Of a stretch of 64,000 nt of DNA, positions 34,284-46,961 are shown one piece after another. The DNA is from Cyclaneusma minus (taxonomy: Eukaryota; Ascomycota; Leotiomycetes; Marthamycetales; Marthamycetaceae): NCBI GenBank assembly GCA_037179335.1, contig JAKZHN010000010.1, positions 193,870-257,869 on the forward strand. The letters run 5' to 3'. Position 1 is the stretch's first letter, and the number at the start of each line of letters is the position of its first letter. Made by a program: the position numbers and the translations under genes. Under the pieces are notes generated by a model that was given only the letters and a program-made list of their open reading frames with translations, ran no database searches and was not told the DNA's origin.

Positions 34284-35386
34284 TTATCGGCCCCTATGGC
34301 TTCCATTGATTATACTGGGAATCCCCATATCTGTACTCGGCATCCTCTGCTGCCCGTAAGCCGGTCTCTGCTGCGTAGCTGACATATAACCCATGTTGTA
34401 GCCCGCTGGCATGGGCCAATTTGTGTAAGTCACATTATCATTGGGTGAGTTGCGGCGTTCATCATCACGCGGGCTATAGCCATTGATTGAAAGACCAGAC
34501 TGATCTTGCAGGCGAAGGGCGGACTGCTCATCGGTCGAGTTTTGGGAGTAGCGATGGTATGAAGCTGAATGACCGCGGGAATGTGACGACCGTACGGTGA
34601 CAGGAGCGTGCGAGGAGGTATGATCTTGCTCTTCGCGGCGTTGTTGGCGGCTATGGTCTTCACGACGTTGACGTCGACCGCCGCCGCCGTTTCGAGCGCG
34701 GGCTCTGATATTACTCAGACCATATGTAAAAATCTAGAAAATGGTTGTCAGACCTATTCTAACAGTGAGGATGATCAATGGAAAGAACGTACTTGCTCCT
34801 CGACACTTTGCCATTTCACCCCATCACCCATGGCTCTGGCTAGTGGAGCCCACATTTCATCTCGCAGTTGCACATAGTTTGTGGCGAGCTCGTCAATTCT
34901 GTCCTGGTCCCACTCGGCTAGGCGTTCGGCTCTCTCCATAAGACGCTCGTGGTGCTTGCGGCAGGCGTTGGAGCTTCTGGGTGGGAACATGTTTCCGATT
35001 TCCTTCCAGCCAAGGCCTTTCCTGCGAGCTGCGAGGAGCTGTTCATCCATGTCGGATGTCCACTCTTTGGACAGAGCTATGCGGGAGGTCGGTTCAGGGG
35101 TGGGCAGTTGTACTGGTGTTTGAATGTAAGGCTCCTGATCAACCAGCGTGGGAGGCCTAACCGGGCCTCCTGTAGTGTAGATGGGCTGGGACATGGCCTG
35201 GGCTGAAGACATGGTCGGCTGCATGGAAGGTGCGTCGTAGGTGGAGTAATACACAGCAGAATGTCTGGAGACACTGCTCACAGGAAGAGAAGCGGCAGGG
35301 TATTGTACAGGGTATTGGCGGTCGTAGTCACGGTCATCGTACTCTCGCTCGACGTAGTTTCGTCTGTGGCGCCTTGAGCCAGGCAT
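34284..35386 (-). CDS. Myb/SANT-like DNA-binding protein
   Basis: A 347-residue nuclear-type protein from exons 35386-34793 and 34733-34284 on the minus strand. One Myb/SANT-like helix-turn-helix is seen at about residues 108-152: EWTSDMDEQLLAARRKGLGWKEIG, then MFPPRSSNACRKHHERLMER, with regularly spaced Trp. The N-terminus is Arg/Tyr/Asp-rich and then Ser/Pro/Gln-rich. The second exon encodes a Gly/Arg/Gln/Ser/His-rich tail ending in GSHRGR. Single-repeat Myb proteins of this form are common in filamentous ascomycetes, mostly uncharacterised. It may be a transcriptional regulator; its targets cannot be told. The exon 2 frame is open for 149 codons with coherent composition, which supports the splice. 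Confidence 0.82.
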
Positions 35387-37477
35387 CCTGAGATATGGGT
35401 CTGGTATATAAGAGGAACGAAAGTGTAGGCTTTGATATCGAGGTACCTCGCCAGGAGGACGTTGTGTTCAAACGTAAAGAAAGCTGAGACTGGACGGGAA
35501 GACAGCAGTCTGAGAAAGAGAACAGGAGAACAAGACGTATGGTGATGATGGGCCGTGAAGTAATGAAGGAGCTGCAGACCTTGGACGACCTGTCTCACGT
35601 CTTTATACATACATTGGATGACGGCTTTTTGGAGCTCCTGACATCTAACGCTCAGGCTGGATTGGCGAAGATGGACAGATTGACGCCGGCGAAGGTAAAA
35701 GTAGAAAGGGGGAGAGATGATGAAACGGTGTTGGTTCTTTATTTTTGAATTTCTCCATAGCAGAAATGCAGAGACGATGACATGCCATATGCATCAGACG
35801 AGGAGGTGAAACATATTCAAGCCGATCTAAAAGAGAAACAGCCAGACTTGCCGTTCCGTCAGGGCTCGATAGACGATGAAGCAGGCCTTGGAATTGGTTG
35901 ACAGAGGCCTTGGGCGGCAGTTTCAATTTTGGATCGGCGGCTATGGGAGGGCGGTTACGCTGACACTCACAGCGCGTGTGATGTTCCCAGAATAGCTTGA
36001 CGCGCATGGCTTTCTGAAACTGGCCCCCAGAGCTCACTGCTCAGAGCCTCAAAGCTGCGGAGGTCGAGGAGCAGTGGCAGGGCGTGACCGGCGCGCCTGT
36101 TTGAATCTTCGCGGGCTTGATGGTTGAAGATCCGGATGTCGTGGCACTGGGGCGCGCGACAGACGATCCACCTTTAGGCGCCGTCAACAGATGCCAAGAG
36201 ATGCAGTCACGTGCCCGGAGCGGGGCAATTTTCCATATATCCACAACCACATAGACTCGCGGGACTATGTATGTCTGGACTGGAATTCGTCCATATGTTC
36301 GTTCGCACTTTCTGCCTCGCCATCGACGGTCCATCGCGGCCAGGCTGTGCTGCTGCTGCTGCAAGGCTCTCGACCTCAGTTCTGGGTTTTCAAAATAGGC
36401 CTCTGGCAAAGCGTGCCGGTAGCAAGTCGTGTCGGATGCTGACGATCGAAGCACATCATAATGTTGGTCCTAGAAGAACTTGACTCCTCCAAAGGCTTCG
36501 TCAGCAGCAGCATGCAATCCTTGGAAGATCATTGCTCTCAAGGAGTTCCACCGATTCTGCCTGGCCAAGCAGCTGTCAAGTTTCATGGCTAGCTGACCTC
36601 TTGGGGGCGCTTTTCTCAACGACAACGAATACCCAATTCGACTCCTTTCGTCTTTCGTTTTACCCTTCTCGTCGTCGGTCCGCGGCCTTTTGATATCGAG
36701 TTGTTCAAATCGGGCGCAGGACCCCTCCCTCCTTACGGCACAGCTGCTGTCCTCCGCACCGTACCTGTTTACAGGTACTCTATTCAGGCTAAATGGCTTC
36801 CGTCCATAATCCGTATACGGCTAGTTGCGGAGATGCCCCATCGACAGACTCCTCCCCCACAACCCCGGTTCTCCAACCAAACACTGCGTTTTTGAAGTGG
36901 CTTTCTATTCCACCCCAGTTTTTGGAAGTTGTACTGATGAAATACTGACCCTCTCAGTTGGGACCAAGCCTGGCCTTAAGGAATGAATGTCTTTCATGAA
37001 GTCAATTTCCCTAGGCCCTTACTCACTACATCCGGCGCTCTTCGACCGTAATGCTCAGTTTATACGACTTCTTGGGGATCACTGTACGGCCGTAACCCGT
37101 TTGTACTGTGCCGCCGAGTGGCTTTGACATTGCCGTCCCCTATTTATCCGCTATATTACCCGGGGTGACACGTGAGTGTATATACTGCTACCATCTACGT
37201 TACCGCGCCTTGATGCCGTACCGCCCCTCCATAGTTTTATAGTCCACTGTTTCTCGGTACTATTTCTATATATTCGTCCTGGCCCTTCATTGATTTCTCC
37301 GCCATCTCATCGCTTTCGTTGCGTCAGTTGGCCAATTGCACAAGTGTTAAACGGCATACTCGAGTTGGCTAGAGACTCTGAAGATCTCATCTCCATCCAA
37401 ATATCAAATTTTACGTGGTAGATCGGTCAAAACTTGGACTCATCTTCAAAATAGCGCCTGTCGGTGGAGGTGCCGAC
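35387..37477. other. divergent promoter region, 2.1 kb
   Basis: Between the Myb-like gene (-) and the sugar transporter (+). No recognisable gene; several short ORFs overlap on both strands. It is AT/CT-rich near the transporter, consistent with a leader. Confidence 0.45.
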
Positions 37478-39677
37478 ATGTACGATGCCGCACTAAAGAA
37501 ACGCCAGGCGGTATGTCGAGCCGATTCCTCATTCGTCGGGAGACAATTCGGAGCTTTACGGGCAGCGTCCATGATTGAATGATCTTTTGAAAGATTGGGG
37601 GCTTGTTGCTGATGAAATCATAGCTCATGGGAGCGTCCGGTCCGCTGGCATTGGTCAAGAACTTCAAAGTTTTCAGCATCGCCATGTTCGCCTGTATTGG
37701 CGGCCTGTTATACGGTTACAATCAGGGCGTCTTCTCCGGAGTTCTGACGATGAATAGCTTCATGCGATGTAGGTTTCCTCTGAACCTTGTACAGACATCA
37801 GTCGCTGACTTCTTAGATATGGGCGACTATGACTCGACGGATCCGGCGGACCAGTCTAGGAAAGGATGGCTGACCTCAATCCTAGAACTCGGCGCCTGGG
37901 CTGGGACCCTGTTGAGCGGCTTCTTGGCAGAGAGTATTTCCAGGAAATACGCCATTCTTGTTGCAACCTCCGTGTTCATCATTGGTGTTATCGTGCAGTC
38001 TACAGCTGTCAGCGCTGGTCACGGTGCGATTTTGGGTGGTCGATTCGTTACCGGTAAGTTCTCCACCCCTTTACAGTGAGATAAAAAGAAGTCATGATAC
38101 GGCCTGAGATCACCATCGTTACATTTTCAATCATTTGAATTCGTGGTTATTTGGCGCATTCTTGGTCACTTGTGATGTCCCCGATTATCTGGAAGATTTT
38201 CGGTTGCTTGCGATAGTTACGATTCCATGAATCCAGACTTTTTGCATCTCACTGTACATCACTCGTCTCACACCATCTCACAATCTTCCACAGGTTTAGG
38301 GGTTGGAGGTCTCTCTATGATTGTGCCCATGTACAACGCAGAGGTTGCACCACCAGAAGTCCGAGGATCCCTAGTTGCATTGCAACAACTTGCCATTACG
38401 GCCGGTATCATGATCAGTTTCTGGATTGACTAGTTGGTGCTCCATGTGCCCCCTTTTCGTCAACAAAGCTAACCTTGGACAGCGGCACAAACTATATCGG
38501 TGGGACTGGCAATAGTCAAATGAGATCTGCATGGCTCGTTCCGATCCTCCTCCAGCTCGTCCCCGCTCTAGGCCTTCTCGTCGGCATGGTCTTCATGCCC
38601 TTCTCCCCTCGTTGGCTTGTCCATCACGGCCGGGAAGCGGAAGCCCGACGCGTGCTTGCAAGCCTCCGTGGCCTGCATGAAGACCACGAGCTCGTCGACA
38701 TTGAATTCCTCGAGATCAAGGCGCAGTCCCTGTTCGAGAAGCGCACCATCGCTGAGCACTTCCCTCATCTGCGCGAGTTGACAGCTTGGAATACTTTCAA
38801 GCTACAGTTCGTGGCCATAGGTTCCTTGTTTAAGACTAAGGCGATGCTGCGACGTGTGGGTGTTGCTACCGTTACCATGTTCTTTCAGCAATGGACAGGA
38901 ATCAATGCCATTTTGTACTACGCTCCTACGATTTTCAGCGATCTGGGCCTCTCGTCGAATGATGTTTCGTTGCTTGCCACTGGAGTCGCCGGCATTGTCA
39001 TGTTCCTCTGCACCATTCCCGCCGTTCTCTATATCGACAAGCTTGGTCGGAAACCCGTATTGACAGTCGGTGCGCTAGGGAGTACGTATACCCAACCCCT
39101 ATCTTCTATTTGAGTTTTTTCTGCAGCCGCAACTAATTCGTCTCGCATAGTGGCCACCTGCCACATCATCATCGCCATCATAGTAGCCCGCGACCAATCC
39201 TCGTGGGGTTCTCACACTGCCGCAGGCTGGGCCGCCGTCGCCATGGTCTGGCTCTTCGTCGCTCATTTTGGCTACTCCTGGGGACCATGCGCCTGGATCA
39301 TCGTCGCCGAGATCTGGCCCATCTCCAGCCGGCCCTACGGCATCTCTCTCGGCGCTTCATCCAACTGGATGAACAATTTCATCGTCGGGCAGGTCACACC
39401 CGACATGTTGTCCGGCATTACTTACGGCACGTATATCATTTTCGGGCTACTGACCTACATGGGTGCCGCCTTTATTTGGTTCCTGGTGCCCGAGACGAAG
39501 AGAGTCAGCTTGGAGGAAATGGATGTGCTGTTCGGTAGTGAGGGGACGGCTCAGGCGGATCTTGAGAGGATGGAGGAGATTAACAGGGAAATTGGCCTGT
39601 TTAGAGCGATTGGGGCGGAGACAGAGATCTCTGGTGATGAGAAGAATGCGGACCTTCTTTCGGAGAAGGAACGTTGA
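37478..39677 (+). CDS. MFS sugar transporter (hexose/quinate-type)
   Basis: A 559-residue plasma-membrane transporter of the sugar porter family with twelve helices. Exons: 37478-37510, 37624-37768, 37817-38053, 38294-38432, 38483-39081 and 39151-39677. Signatures are GGLLYGYNQGVFSGVL in helix 1, GRFVTGLGVGGLSMIVPMYNAEVAPPEVRGSL in helices 4-5, FSPRWLV..GREAEARRVLASLRG (PESPRWL variant) before the central loop, QQWTGINAILYY in helix 7, DKLGRKPVL in helices 8-9 and PETKRVSLEEMD at the C-terminus. It probably imports a monosaccharide or polyol with protons; the substrate is not readable. Exon 1 carries only 11 codons. The 240-nt intron 3 is long for this window, and intron 4 has a GTTGGT donor. 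Confidence 0.93.
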
Positions 39678-40555
39678 CTTGGTCCGTTGAGAAACTTGAC
39701 CAGCAGTAGTGCAAGAGTGCGAATGTGCGATCGTTTTGTCGTTGACGTTGCAAATCTTTAATCGAATTTGATATATCAATGCTTGAAGCAACGCCCAAAT
39801 GACGGTGAAACCTCAAGTGATATTTTGGAACGAGTCTCGTATCGGTTCTGGTCTCTGGAAGTTCAAAAGTTGCCAGTTCGCACTGACGCACTTCACTCAA
39901 GCCCCTTTCCTGATACTCACCGAAGTCGCTTCTCAAATCTCAGTCTCAAAACCCCATGCAGGACCAGCGCACACCACCGAGCACCCATATGCCATGAAAA
40001 CGAATAGACCATCGTCACCATTCCAATCATCAAGATGTATAGGTAAGAAGTGCTCAGACTATATACAAGACCCTATCAAATCTCCCTCCGGTGGTTCCCT
40101 CGCTAGGAACTTCTATAACGCGTATTCGCAATCTCAAAATCGCACCCATTGATGTGCTATAAACCCTTAGTAGATCTGTTGTTCTACTCCCATGCCCGCA
40201 CCCGCCACAAATGCCAACGCGGATGCTACGCTGTGTGCGTTACCGATTCTTGGGAATAGAGCCGGGAGAGAAATATCCTGTGTTCTTTCCGGGATGCCAG
40301 CGCAGAGACAAGATGACTGGCAGAAAGACGGCCGTTGAGGGATCGATGCCAAAGGCCATGGCCCAGAACAAGCTGATACTCAGCCCGCGTGAAGTTTTTC
40401 CGCCGTGTAGTGGGAATGTAGAATGTCGTGAAGAACGAGCTCATGATCACGTAAGGCGGCGCGCCATGCATTCGCCGTAATCTCACACTCCAAGCTGCCG
40501 CCTTCTCGTCCACTCAATCCTAGCCCCGCCCGTCCACTTCCGATCCACTGGCTAT
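39678..40555. other. convergent 3' spacer, 0.88 kb
   Basis: Between the transporter (+) and the kelch-BTB gene (-) stops. No gene is seen. Confidence 0.4.
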
Positions 40556-43500
40556 TCAATGGCTTGTGCTCCCACCTGGACCACCAAAACTTTGCCCCCT
40601 TTCCCTCAACCTCCGACCCTCCATCAGTCCCCTCAAGCCTCTCTTCTGCAGGCCAATGACGGCACTCACCTCCCCTTGCCAAATCTCTCTCCTTCCACTG
40701 CCACCAACCCCGTCCCCAGCCTTACTACTCGCTGCACTTGCACTGGCACTCTCACTGCCCGTCCCGCTCACGTCGCTGCCATCCACACTGCTCACGGCAC
40801 TCAGCGCCTCCTCATCATCGCTCTCCTTCTCGCCTGCTCTCTCATTTGCGCGTCTCGCCATGCCGCTTCCCAAATTGGTTTGGAAATTCGTGTTGATGCG
40901 AAGACTCTGCGCGGTCCTGCTTGCCAATTCGCCGACATGTGTTGACTCAGATCCGGCAGCGCCGTTGGAACCGTTGCCGTTAGTGTTCTTGCCGAAGCGC
41001 GCGGATGTCAAAGCGTTGAGCGGGGAAGATGTCGCGCGACCGCCGCCGGCAGCCATGGCGCCGGCGTTGAAGACGGCTGCTGCGTTACGGGATTCGAGTA
41101 CGGCATGGAGGCGTTCAACAACAGCTTCGAGGAGACCGTCAATTTTGTAGGGGCGGGCAAGCTGGAGGAGAGAGCAGAGGATTTGTGGGGTACAGAGTGG
41201 TGATGATGGAGGCGGGAGAGTGGAGGTATAAAGGAAGTAAAGGAGGGATTGGAGTGTGAGATGGGTGTGCGGTAGATAAAGAGTCCGTGGGCGGGATGAG
41301 GGTGAAAGCTGTGCCGCATCGGGAGGGTTTAGTAGGGTGGCGGCGGGGTCGATAGGAGCATCAAAGCCGTTGCCGTTTGAGGTGGAAGCAACCAGGGTGG
41401 ATGCCGATGTAGTGGATGACTGCCCAATGGATGGAGTGATTGTTATGCTAGAGTTCCGACTTGGGTGATGAGCTCCGGGCCTCAATGTTGCCGTATCTAT
41501 TCCCTCTTGCGTTGCGGCACCCTCTCGCAAGAGTTGGACGAAATATGGGCCCCATCTCCGCGAGATCACTCGCGAATTTATGGGTATGCGCTCCCCACCG
41601 ACTGCTAGAATATCCATATCGCAAAGCTCCTTTGCGCCAAGGGCTTTCACCCCCAAGTCTTCACTCGCCTTCGTTCCAGATCTTCCTCCTGCACACCATC
41701 CGGCCTTGATGTTTGTACTCAGTCCACCCATGAGACCAAGTCCATCAAATGGACTACTGGCGCTGACGTAGCTACTCATGGGTGTCGCTTTGCGTGGGTT
41801 GTCATACAAACCAAATGCCTCCAGCTCTACCATACAGACATTCGAGAAATTGATTCGGCGGTGATTGTAGTCCTCCACCAGACTTCGCTTTCGATTGCCC
41901 AAGATCACAAATGTGTTCCTTCGATTCCACAAAACGCCTCGATTCCAGCTACCCTGGCTAAAAACAGATCCACCGGCATCAATTCGTGACCATGTCAGTG
42001 TTCGGAGATCCAGTGCCCAAAGCGCGTACTCCTGTTTCGAAGAAGTCAAGTATGTTCCGCTAACAACAAAATTGGTATCAATGACCCCGCCGTTTGGAAA
42101 TCGAAGACCAGGCGGTGAAAAGGTTCCGTGCATGGGTCGTTCAACCAAGGCCCCGTCGGGCGACCGTATTTGCAATTCCAGCTTGACATCCAAAAAATTA
42201 TAGTTCGAGTAAATCAACATTGACGACCCGGGTTCTTTGGCCTCCTGGCTCATGCCAGCATTGCTATGGCCTCTGGGAGAAGCTTGTCCGATTTTCGACG
42301 ACAGGACTCCTGGGAGCGGGGCGACAACACTACGGTACGCTCCACAGCTCTTGCCTAACATCTCGGTGCTCGTCCACTTCAGACTGCGGAGATTGAATAC
42401 ACTTATTTGCTCGATATAGTGATTCGAACTGTCCTGCCCGCCCACAATTACCATTTCTGCGCCCCCAGTTCCATCAATATTCACTCCGATCGAGCCCTGA
42501 TTGGGGTTTGCGGAGGAAGGGTTGTGATGAATCGCAGACAAAGCCGCGTTCGCTGAGGAAAATACGGCGGACGATGGTAAGACCGTGGCGCAGTGGGCAT
42601 ACCGCCCTTGCGGAGTATCCTGGGTGGGAATATATTGCCAAGTCCGCGTTGGCGCGTCGTATATGTAGATATCAGACATGACAACCACTTCTGGTTGAGC
42701 GTCTGGTCCGTTTTGCAGATTACTCGATGAGCCCTGGCCGGGAGTGGCTGCTGGAGACATTCCGCCGTAACAAACCAGCTTTGTATCTCCAAGCGCACAT
42801 ACGCTGTGAAAATATCTAGGGGGCGGTATATCTCCCGACGTTTCTAACTTCGTCCAATGTCTTCGAATCAAGTCTAGTTCGTACAAATCGGCCGTCAGCT
42901 GCGGCTTTGTCCGCGACAATATTCGACCGCCAAAAACATATAACTTGTCTCCTAGAATGGTCGTTGTAGCACCAACCAAAGGATGCGGCTCGCGGCCAGT
43001 CGTCCGGTGAACGTTGCACATAAGGCCAGAAAGATGTTGCGAGGAAGCGTTCGGAGTCTGCGAAACTTCAGTTGCTCTACCGGAAGTGCGCGCTTGGTTC
43101 ACAGCTGGAGAAGAACCAGCTGACAGGGGACCTGTACTCTTCGGTGTATTTCTATCTCGCGTATCGTCTTCATCTCGACTCATATACTTCGAGGAGCTCG
43201 CGAAGCTGCTTTGGCTGCCGTTTACGTCGGAGTTATAAGCACTCGAATTATTGTATCGCGAAGCTTGCGCAGCATATAGGGGGTTCGCTGACGATGCCGA
43301 GGACTCCATGGTTCTTGACATGGTCTTGAAGGGCTCCGAGAACGTGATTTGCTGGGGTGGCTTGAGGCTTTCGCCAGTTCTCGACATATCAACGGACCTC
43401 GGGCCCGGTTTTCGGATTTTGGGAGCTGAGCCAGATGTCCTGGGGGTAGGTCTGGGTTTGTCAATCAAGTTGGAAGGTTTCAGGTCAAGAATTTGGGCCG

Positions 43501-44044
43501 GATATTTCGGGGGCAAAGGCGGCGGGGGTGTCTGCGGTGATCCAGGGGACACAGGCAAGGGCTTCTCAATTTTCAACTTTTGGATCCTGTTGCTCTTCGC
43601 ATGCTGTTTGGGTGTTCTAGTTCCCTTGGATTGAGTGGCAGAGGCGGCCGAGTTGATCGTGCGAATATTCTGAGCGCTAGTGCTCCCGTGGAAAGTCGGT
43701 TCCGGTTCGAGTCGATTCGAAGTTGACGATTTGTAAGTAAGTAAGGTATCAGCAGTCTGCGCGCTTGTGCTTCGGTGAAACGCTGGCGGTGCCGCGAGGG
43801 TTTCCGACAGTATGGGAGGTGGTCCAGTGGTCTTGTCTCCAGGAGCCAAGTTCTCAAGGCCCAAGTTTTCGATGCCTTGCTGTACAGCAGTCAAGAAGCA
43901 GCCTTTCTCCGGCACAGTTTCCAACGTGGGTCTCCTCGTCCGGCCTCTGTTTCCTGCTCCTGTCGAGTCGGCAGCAAGGATCGAGTCGAAGGTGACTGGC
44001 ACTGGCGGCGCTGGGCGCAGTGGAGCTGTTAGCTTGTGTTCCAT
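40556..44044 (-). CDS. kelch-repeat/BTB protein, Mds3/Pmd1/Ral2-like
   Basis: An intronless 1162-residue cytoplasmic regulator. Residues 1-350 are low-complexity, rich in Pro, Ser, Thr, with a basic patch (HAKSNRIQKLKIEKPLP) and a poly-Pro run. Kelch repeats start near residue 354 (HPLVGATTTILGDKLYVFGG), then ADLYELDLIRRHWTKLETSGDIPPPRYFHS, LVCYGGMS, RYAHCATVL and further blades to about 770. A BTB-like domain with inserts covers about 808-1010 (DMDILAVGGERIPINSRVISRRWG, LQSLLYFLYTSTLPP, LARPYKIDGLLEAVVERLHAVLE). The tail is Ser/Gly/Glu-rich. This kelch then split BTB layout is that of the yeast Mds3/Pmd1 and fission-yeast Ral2 group, which act in nutrient/Ras and pH-linked development. The assignment is by architecture. 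Confidence 0.85.
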   Translation of the reverse strand: MEHKLTAPLRPAPPVPVTFDSILAADSTGAGNRGRTRRPTLETVPEKGCFLTAVQQGIENLGLENLAPGDKTTGPPPILSETLAAPPAFHRSTSAQTADTLLTYKSSTSNRLEPEPTFHGSTSAQNIRTINSAASATQSKGTRTPKQHAKSNRIQKLKIEKPLPVSPGSPQTPPPPLPPKYPAQILDLKPSNLIDKPRPTPRTSGSAPKIRKPGPRSVDMSRTGESLKPPQQITFSEPFKTMSRTMESSASSANPLYAAQASRYNNSSAYNSDVNGSQSSFASSSKYMSRDEDDTRDRNTPKSTGPLSAGSSPAVNQARTSGRATEVSQTPNASSQHLSGLMCNVHRTTGREPHPLVGATTTILGDKLYVFGGRILSRTKPQLTADLYELDLIRRHWTKLETSGDIPPPRYFHSVCALGDTKLVCYGGMSPAATPGQGSSSNLQNGPDAQPEVVVMSDIYIYDAPTRTWQYIPTQDTPQGRYAHCATVLPSSAVFSSANAALSAIHHNPSSANPNQGSIGVNIDGTGGAEMVIVGGQDSSNHYIEQISVFNLRSLKWTSTEMLGKSCGAYRSVVAPLPGVLSSKIGQASPRGHSNAGMSQEAKEPGSSMLIYSNYNFLDVKLELQIRSPDGALVERPMHGTFSPPGLRFPNGGVIDTNFVVSGTYLTSSKQEYALWALDLRTLTWSRIDAGGSVFSQGSWNRGVLWNRRNTFVILGNRKRSLVEDYNHRRINFSNVCMVELEAFGLYDNPRKATPMSSYVSASSPFDGLGLMGGLSTNIKAGWCAGGRSGTKASEDLGVKALGAKELCDMDILAVGGERIPINSRVISRRWGPYFVQLLREGAATQEGIDTATLRPGAHHPSRNSSITITPSIGQSSTTSASTLVASTSNGNGFDAPIDPAATLLNPPDAAQLSPSSRPRTLYLPHTHLTLQSLLYFLYTSTLPPPSSPLCTPQILCSLLQLARPYKIDGLLEAVVERLHAVLESRNAAAVFNAGAMAAGGGRATSSPLNALTSARFGKNTNGNGSNGAAGSESTHVGELASRTAQSLRINTNFQTNLGSGMARRANERAGEKESDDEEALSAVSSVDGSDVSGTGSESASASAASSKAGDGVGGSGRREIWQGEVSAVIGLQKRGLRGLMEGRRLRERGQSFGGPGGSTSH

Positions 44045-44951
44045 GATTTTTCATAAAGACAGACTTCTTGTGTGCTTTCGAGAGAGGACGACGGCGACAT
44101 CAACAAAGGAGAAGGCAGGCCCCGAGCTACAGAGCAGGTACCACAAGCAATAAACATGGCAGGCATAGGGCACAGGGCAGATGCCGGGATGGGCAGGGTA
44201 AGTAAGGTTTGGAGGCTTTTGAGAGATGGTAGAGTTGTACCTGGTATGCGGGACTAGGCTGGCGGTGGATGGGCGACGATATCAATGGCCCTGCGATCGA
44301 AGTTGCTCGTCCTGTTCGACAGGGCGCTCAGTGCGGCGGCAGCGAGGCCTCGCGCCAACAGAGATTCGGTTTGTCGTGGTGCGGGTGGATGGCTAGTCGT
44401 CCAGATCCAAGGCGGTGCTCGAGGATGACGGCTGTTTGGCCCTCACTTGTCGTATGTCCGTGGGGATTGATGCGCCCGCCCGTGGCCGATTTAATCTGCC
44501 CACATCTGCGGCCGCGAGCCTCGAACAACGGCAACACGCACAACTCCATCGAGCTTTCTCTGCTTATAACTTGCACGTTTTGTAGATCATCAATAGCCGG
44601 CCTCATATATATACGTAACAGCAAAGCGAGGCAAGTATATGTGCGAAAAGAATCGACAGTCCATGTACAATTAGAAGCGCATCAACCCACCCACTAGGAC
44701 TAAAATATCCCAAGAATTACTCCAACAGGCTTACCGCACTTCGCACCGCGAGCGCCAAGGGCGAGAGAAGGAGAGAAAAGAAAGACCGAGCTTCCGCACG
44801 CATGAACAATGGGCGCATTATTGAACTGGACAAGTGACGTAGAAGCTGCTGGGCATCAATGCACGTATTCGGAGAGGACAAGAGATCTGCCAGAAACGTG
44901 GGCATCGAACTCTCACTCACACATCTATTAATACCTCTCCTGGTCTTTCTG
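44045..44951. other. intergenic region, 0.9 kb
   Basis: Promoter of the kelch-BTB gene and terminator of ERG27. Nothing distinctive is seen. Confidence 0.4.
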
Positions 44952-46429
44952 TCACCTCCTCTTCACCAAGGCCTCCCACTGTCTCCTCATCCTCTCCAGC
45001 TCACTCCACACCTTTCGGCCCTGCACCTCGAACTCCTCCCTCATCTCCGCCGTCGCATCCAAGCTCCCCTTCTTCCTTGTCTCGCCCATCCCATGCTGTC
45101 GCTCCCCCACAATCCCATTCCACCCCCATCCACTCAGATACGTCCTCCTCACCCTCGTATCGCCCCAAAAGCTTGTGCTGCTTCCCCACTTTCCTTTCTG
45201 ATGACCCCGTTCTTCCATCCGGTCCAACACATCCTGCTCCGTCAAGGCAAGCCATACCGGCGCACAAGCTCCGTTGTAAGGATTCACAGTATGCCACGGG
45301 CTGCCCAGCCATCTTGCAACGTAGAAAGCCAACAACATGCCGTAAGCAAGTATTGCAGGCAGAGGGAAAATATCCGTCCCGCAAATTCCCGGATGTACCA
45401 AGTGCAATTGCGGCTTAGGCAACTCCCTATCTGCCTCCTCCTCATCCTCCCTCTCGCCCGCACCTCCCTTGCCATCCAGCGCAAAGAATGACTCCGAGAC
45501 CTTGGACACGCCGGGCAGTTCAGCAGTCAAGACCATAAGATCCGTAATCCTTTTGCTGACCTCGTAGGGAATGTGCGACTTCAAACCCTGGAAGTCGTCC
45601 AAGTCGACCTTGAAGGGTGCGGCCTCGCTTTCCACACTCGAAAGCCAGATGAGCCTGCCAACAGGATGGCTTTCGTCTCTGCCTTCCGCAGATCTCAGTA
45701 ATGGCATCAGCTCATGCGCCAGCACATAGTGCCCAAATAAATTCGCAGCAAACACCTGTCCCAAGACCGGTGTTTCAGTTTCCTTTGCCACATTGCCATC
45801 GACCTTTTCGCTGCTTCCATTGAGAAGCACCCGCGACTTGTCGTCCACTAATGTCCCGATTTCTGCAAGTTTATATGTTGGCCAGCTTGCCGCTTGCACT
45901 GGTGCCGTCAAAAATTCCCGGATGGCCAACGGCCAGTTGACGCCAGTCCAGCCGCCAATGCCGGCATTCAACACCAGCACATCCAGCCTCGGTACCTTCA
46001 CCGTCACCTCTCCTTGCCCATATCGAATGCTTCCGGATTTCAGCTGTTCGGCAACATTGTAGACCTGCCTGATATGGCAGAGATCGAGCTCGACACCACA
46101 CAGGTGTATTCGTTTTGCCTGCTCTTGTGAGGAGTGGGTAGTGTGGTTGATGTGCTTCTGGAGACGGGAGATGGTGGCTTGGGTTTTGGAAGAGGTGCGC
46201 GTGCTGGCTATGAAGACGAGGTGGGAGCGTGGGTTGCGGGCTGGGGATGAGAGGAACTCGTCGATAAGGCGGGTGCCGATGGAGAAACCTAGGCCGCTGA
46301 AGCCGAGAAATTGTGTCAGTCGAGTAGGGGAATGGGAAGAGTCGTTGGATCTGGCCAGTCATACCCATTGGTGCCCGTCACCAGCACGAACAGCTGTTCA
46401 TCGCTTCCGGCCCATGGAGGAAGTCCCAT
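44952..46429 (-). CDS. ERG27: 3-keto-sterol reductase (ergosterol biosynthesis)
   Basis: A 469-residue short-chain dehydrogenase of the ER/lipid droplet that reduces the C3 ketone during C4 demethylation of sterols, using NADPH. Exons on the minus strand: 46429-46365 and 46296-44952. The cofactor motif TGTNGGLGFSIG is split by the intron. LVFIASTRT (beta 2), LNAGIGGW, NLFGHYVLAHELMPLL, LSSVES and the catalytic pair Tyr266/Lys270 in PYEVSK are present. The HPGICGTDIFPLP motif and the following membrane-associated helix are typical of Erg27 rather than general SDRs. The long C-terminal part with the WGSSTSFWGDTRVRRTYLSGWGWNG block also matches. Longer than the yeast enzyme because of insertions, including an acidic one near residue 300. 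Confidence 0.92.
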
Positions 46430-46961
46430 CTCGCGTGTGATGCTCAGTTCACTTCGGATTCAAGGAACAGCTGTCAGAAGGCAGATTCCCGCTCAGTAGT
46501 AGTTCAATCGGTGCTGGAAGATGCGGGTGTAATTGACGTTGAAAGAAGAGATGCTGTTGCCTTTCACAGTCTTTTGAGTCGAGGACATTGAGCTTCAATT
46601 CCCGACTCCTTGCACTTTGACTTTTGTTGCGATCTGCCGGGGAGATTAAGTGCCGACGTAGCACAAGATTCCTTCCGGTCCCGGCCCCGAGCAGACCGAG
46701 CAGTCTCGAGACATCTCGTGTAACTCGGCATTGACAATTATTGAACTGAGATATATCATACAAGTGTTGGATATTCGCAGATCCGATTCATAGGAGACGG
46801 CTCATGTAACCACAAGTTCTGGAACTCAAGAATTGTGTATGGGTAAGCTCAATAGCTACCCAACCTATGTAGGGCCCTTGACCATGTGCCCGAACTTTTC
46901 TATATGTTGTACCGCAGCAAAAGTTCCCTTGCACTCCCATTGCACCAGTCCCTAGCCCTTC
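46430..46961. other. intergenic region, 0.53 kb
   Basis: ERG27 promoter and 3' side of the next minus-strand gene. Nothing distinctive is seen. Confidence 0.4.

Noticed and set aside
40559..41150. Pro/Leu-rich plus-strand frames
   Set aside because: They are the reverse-strand shadow of the kelch-BTB coding sequence.
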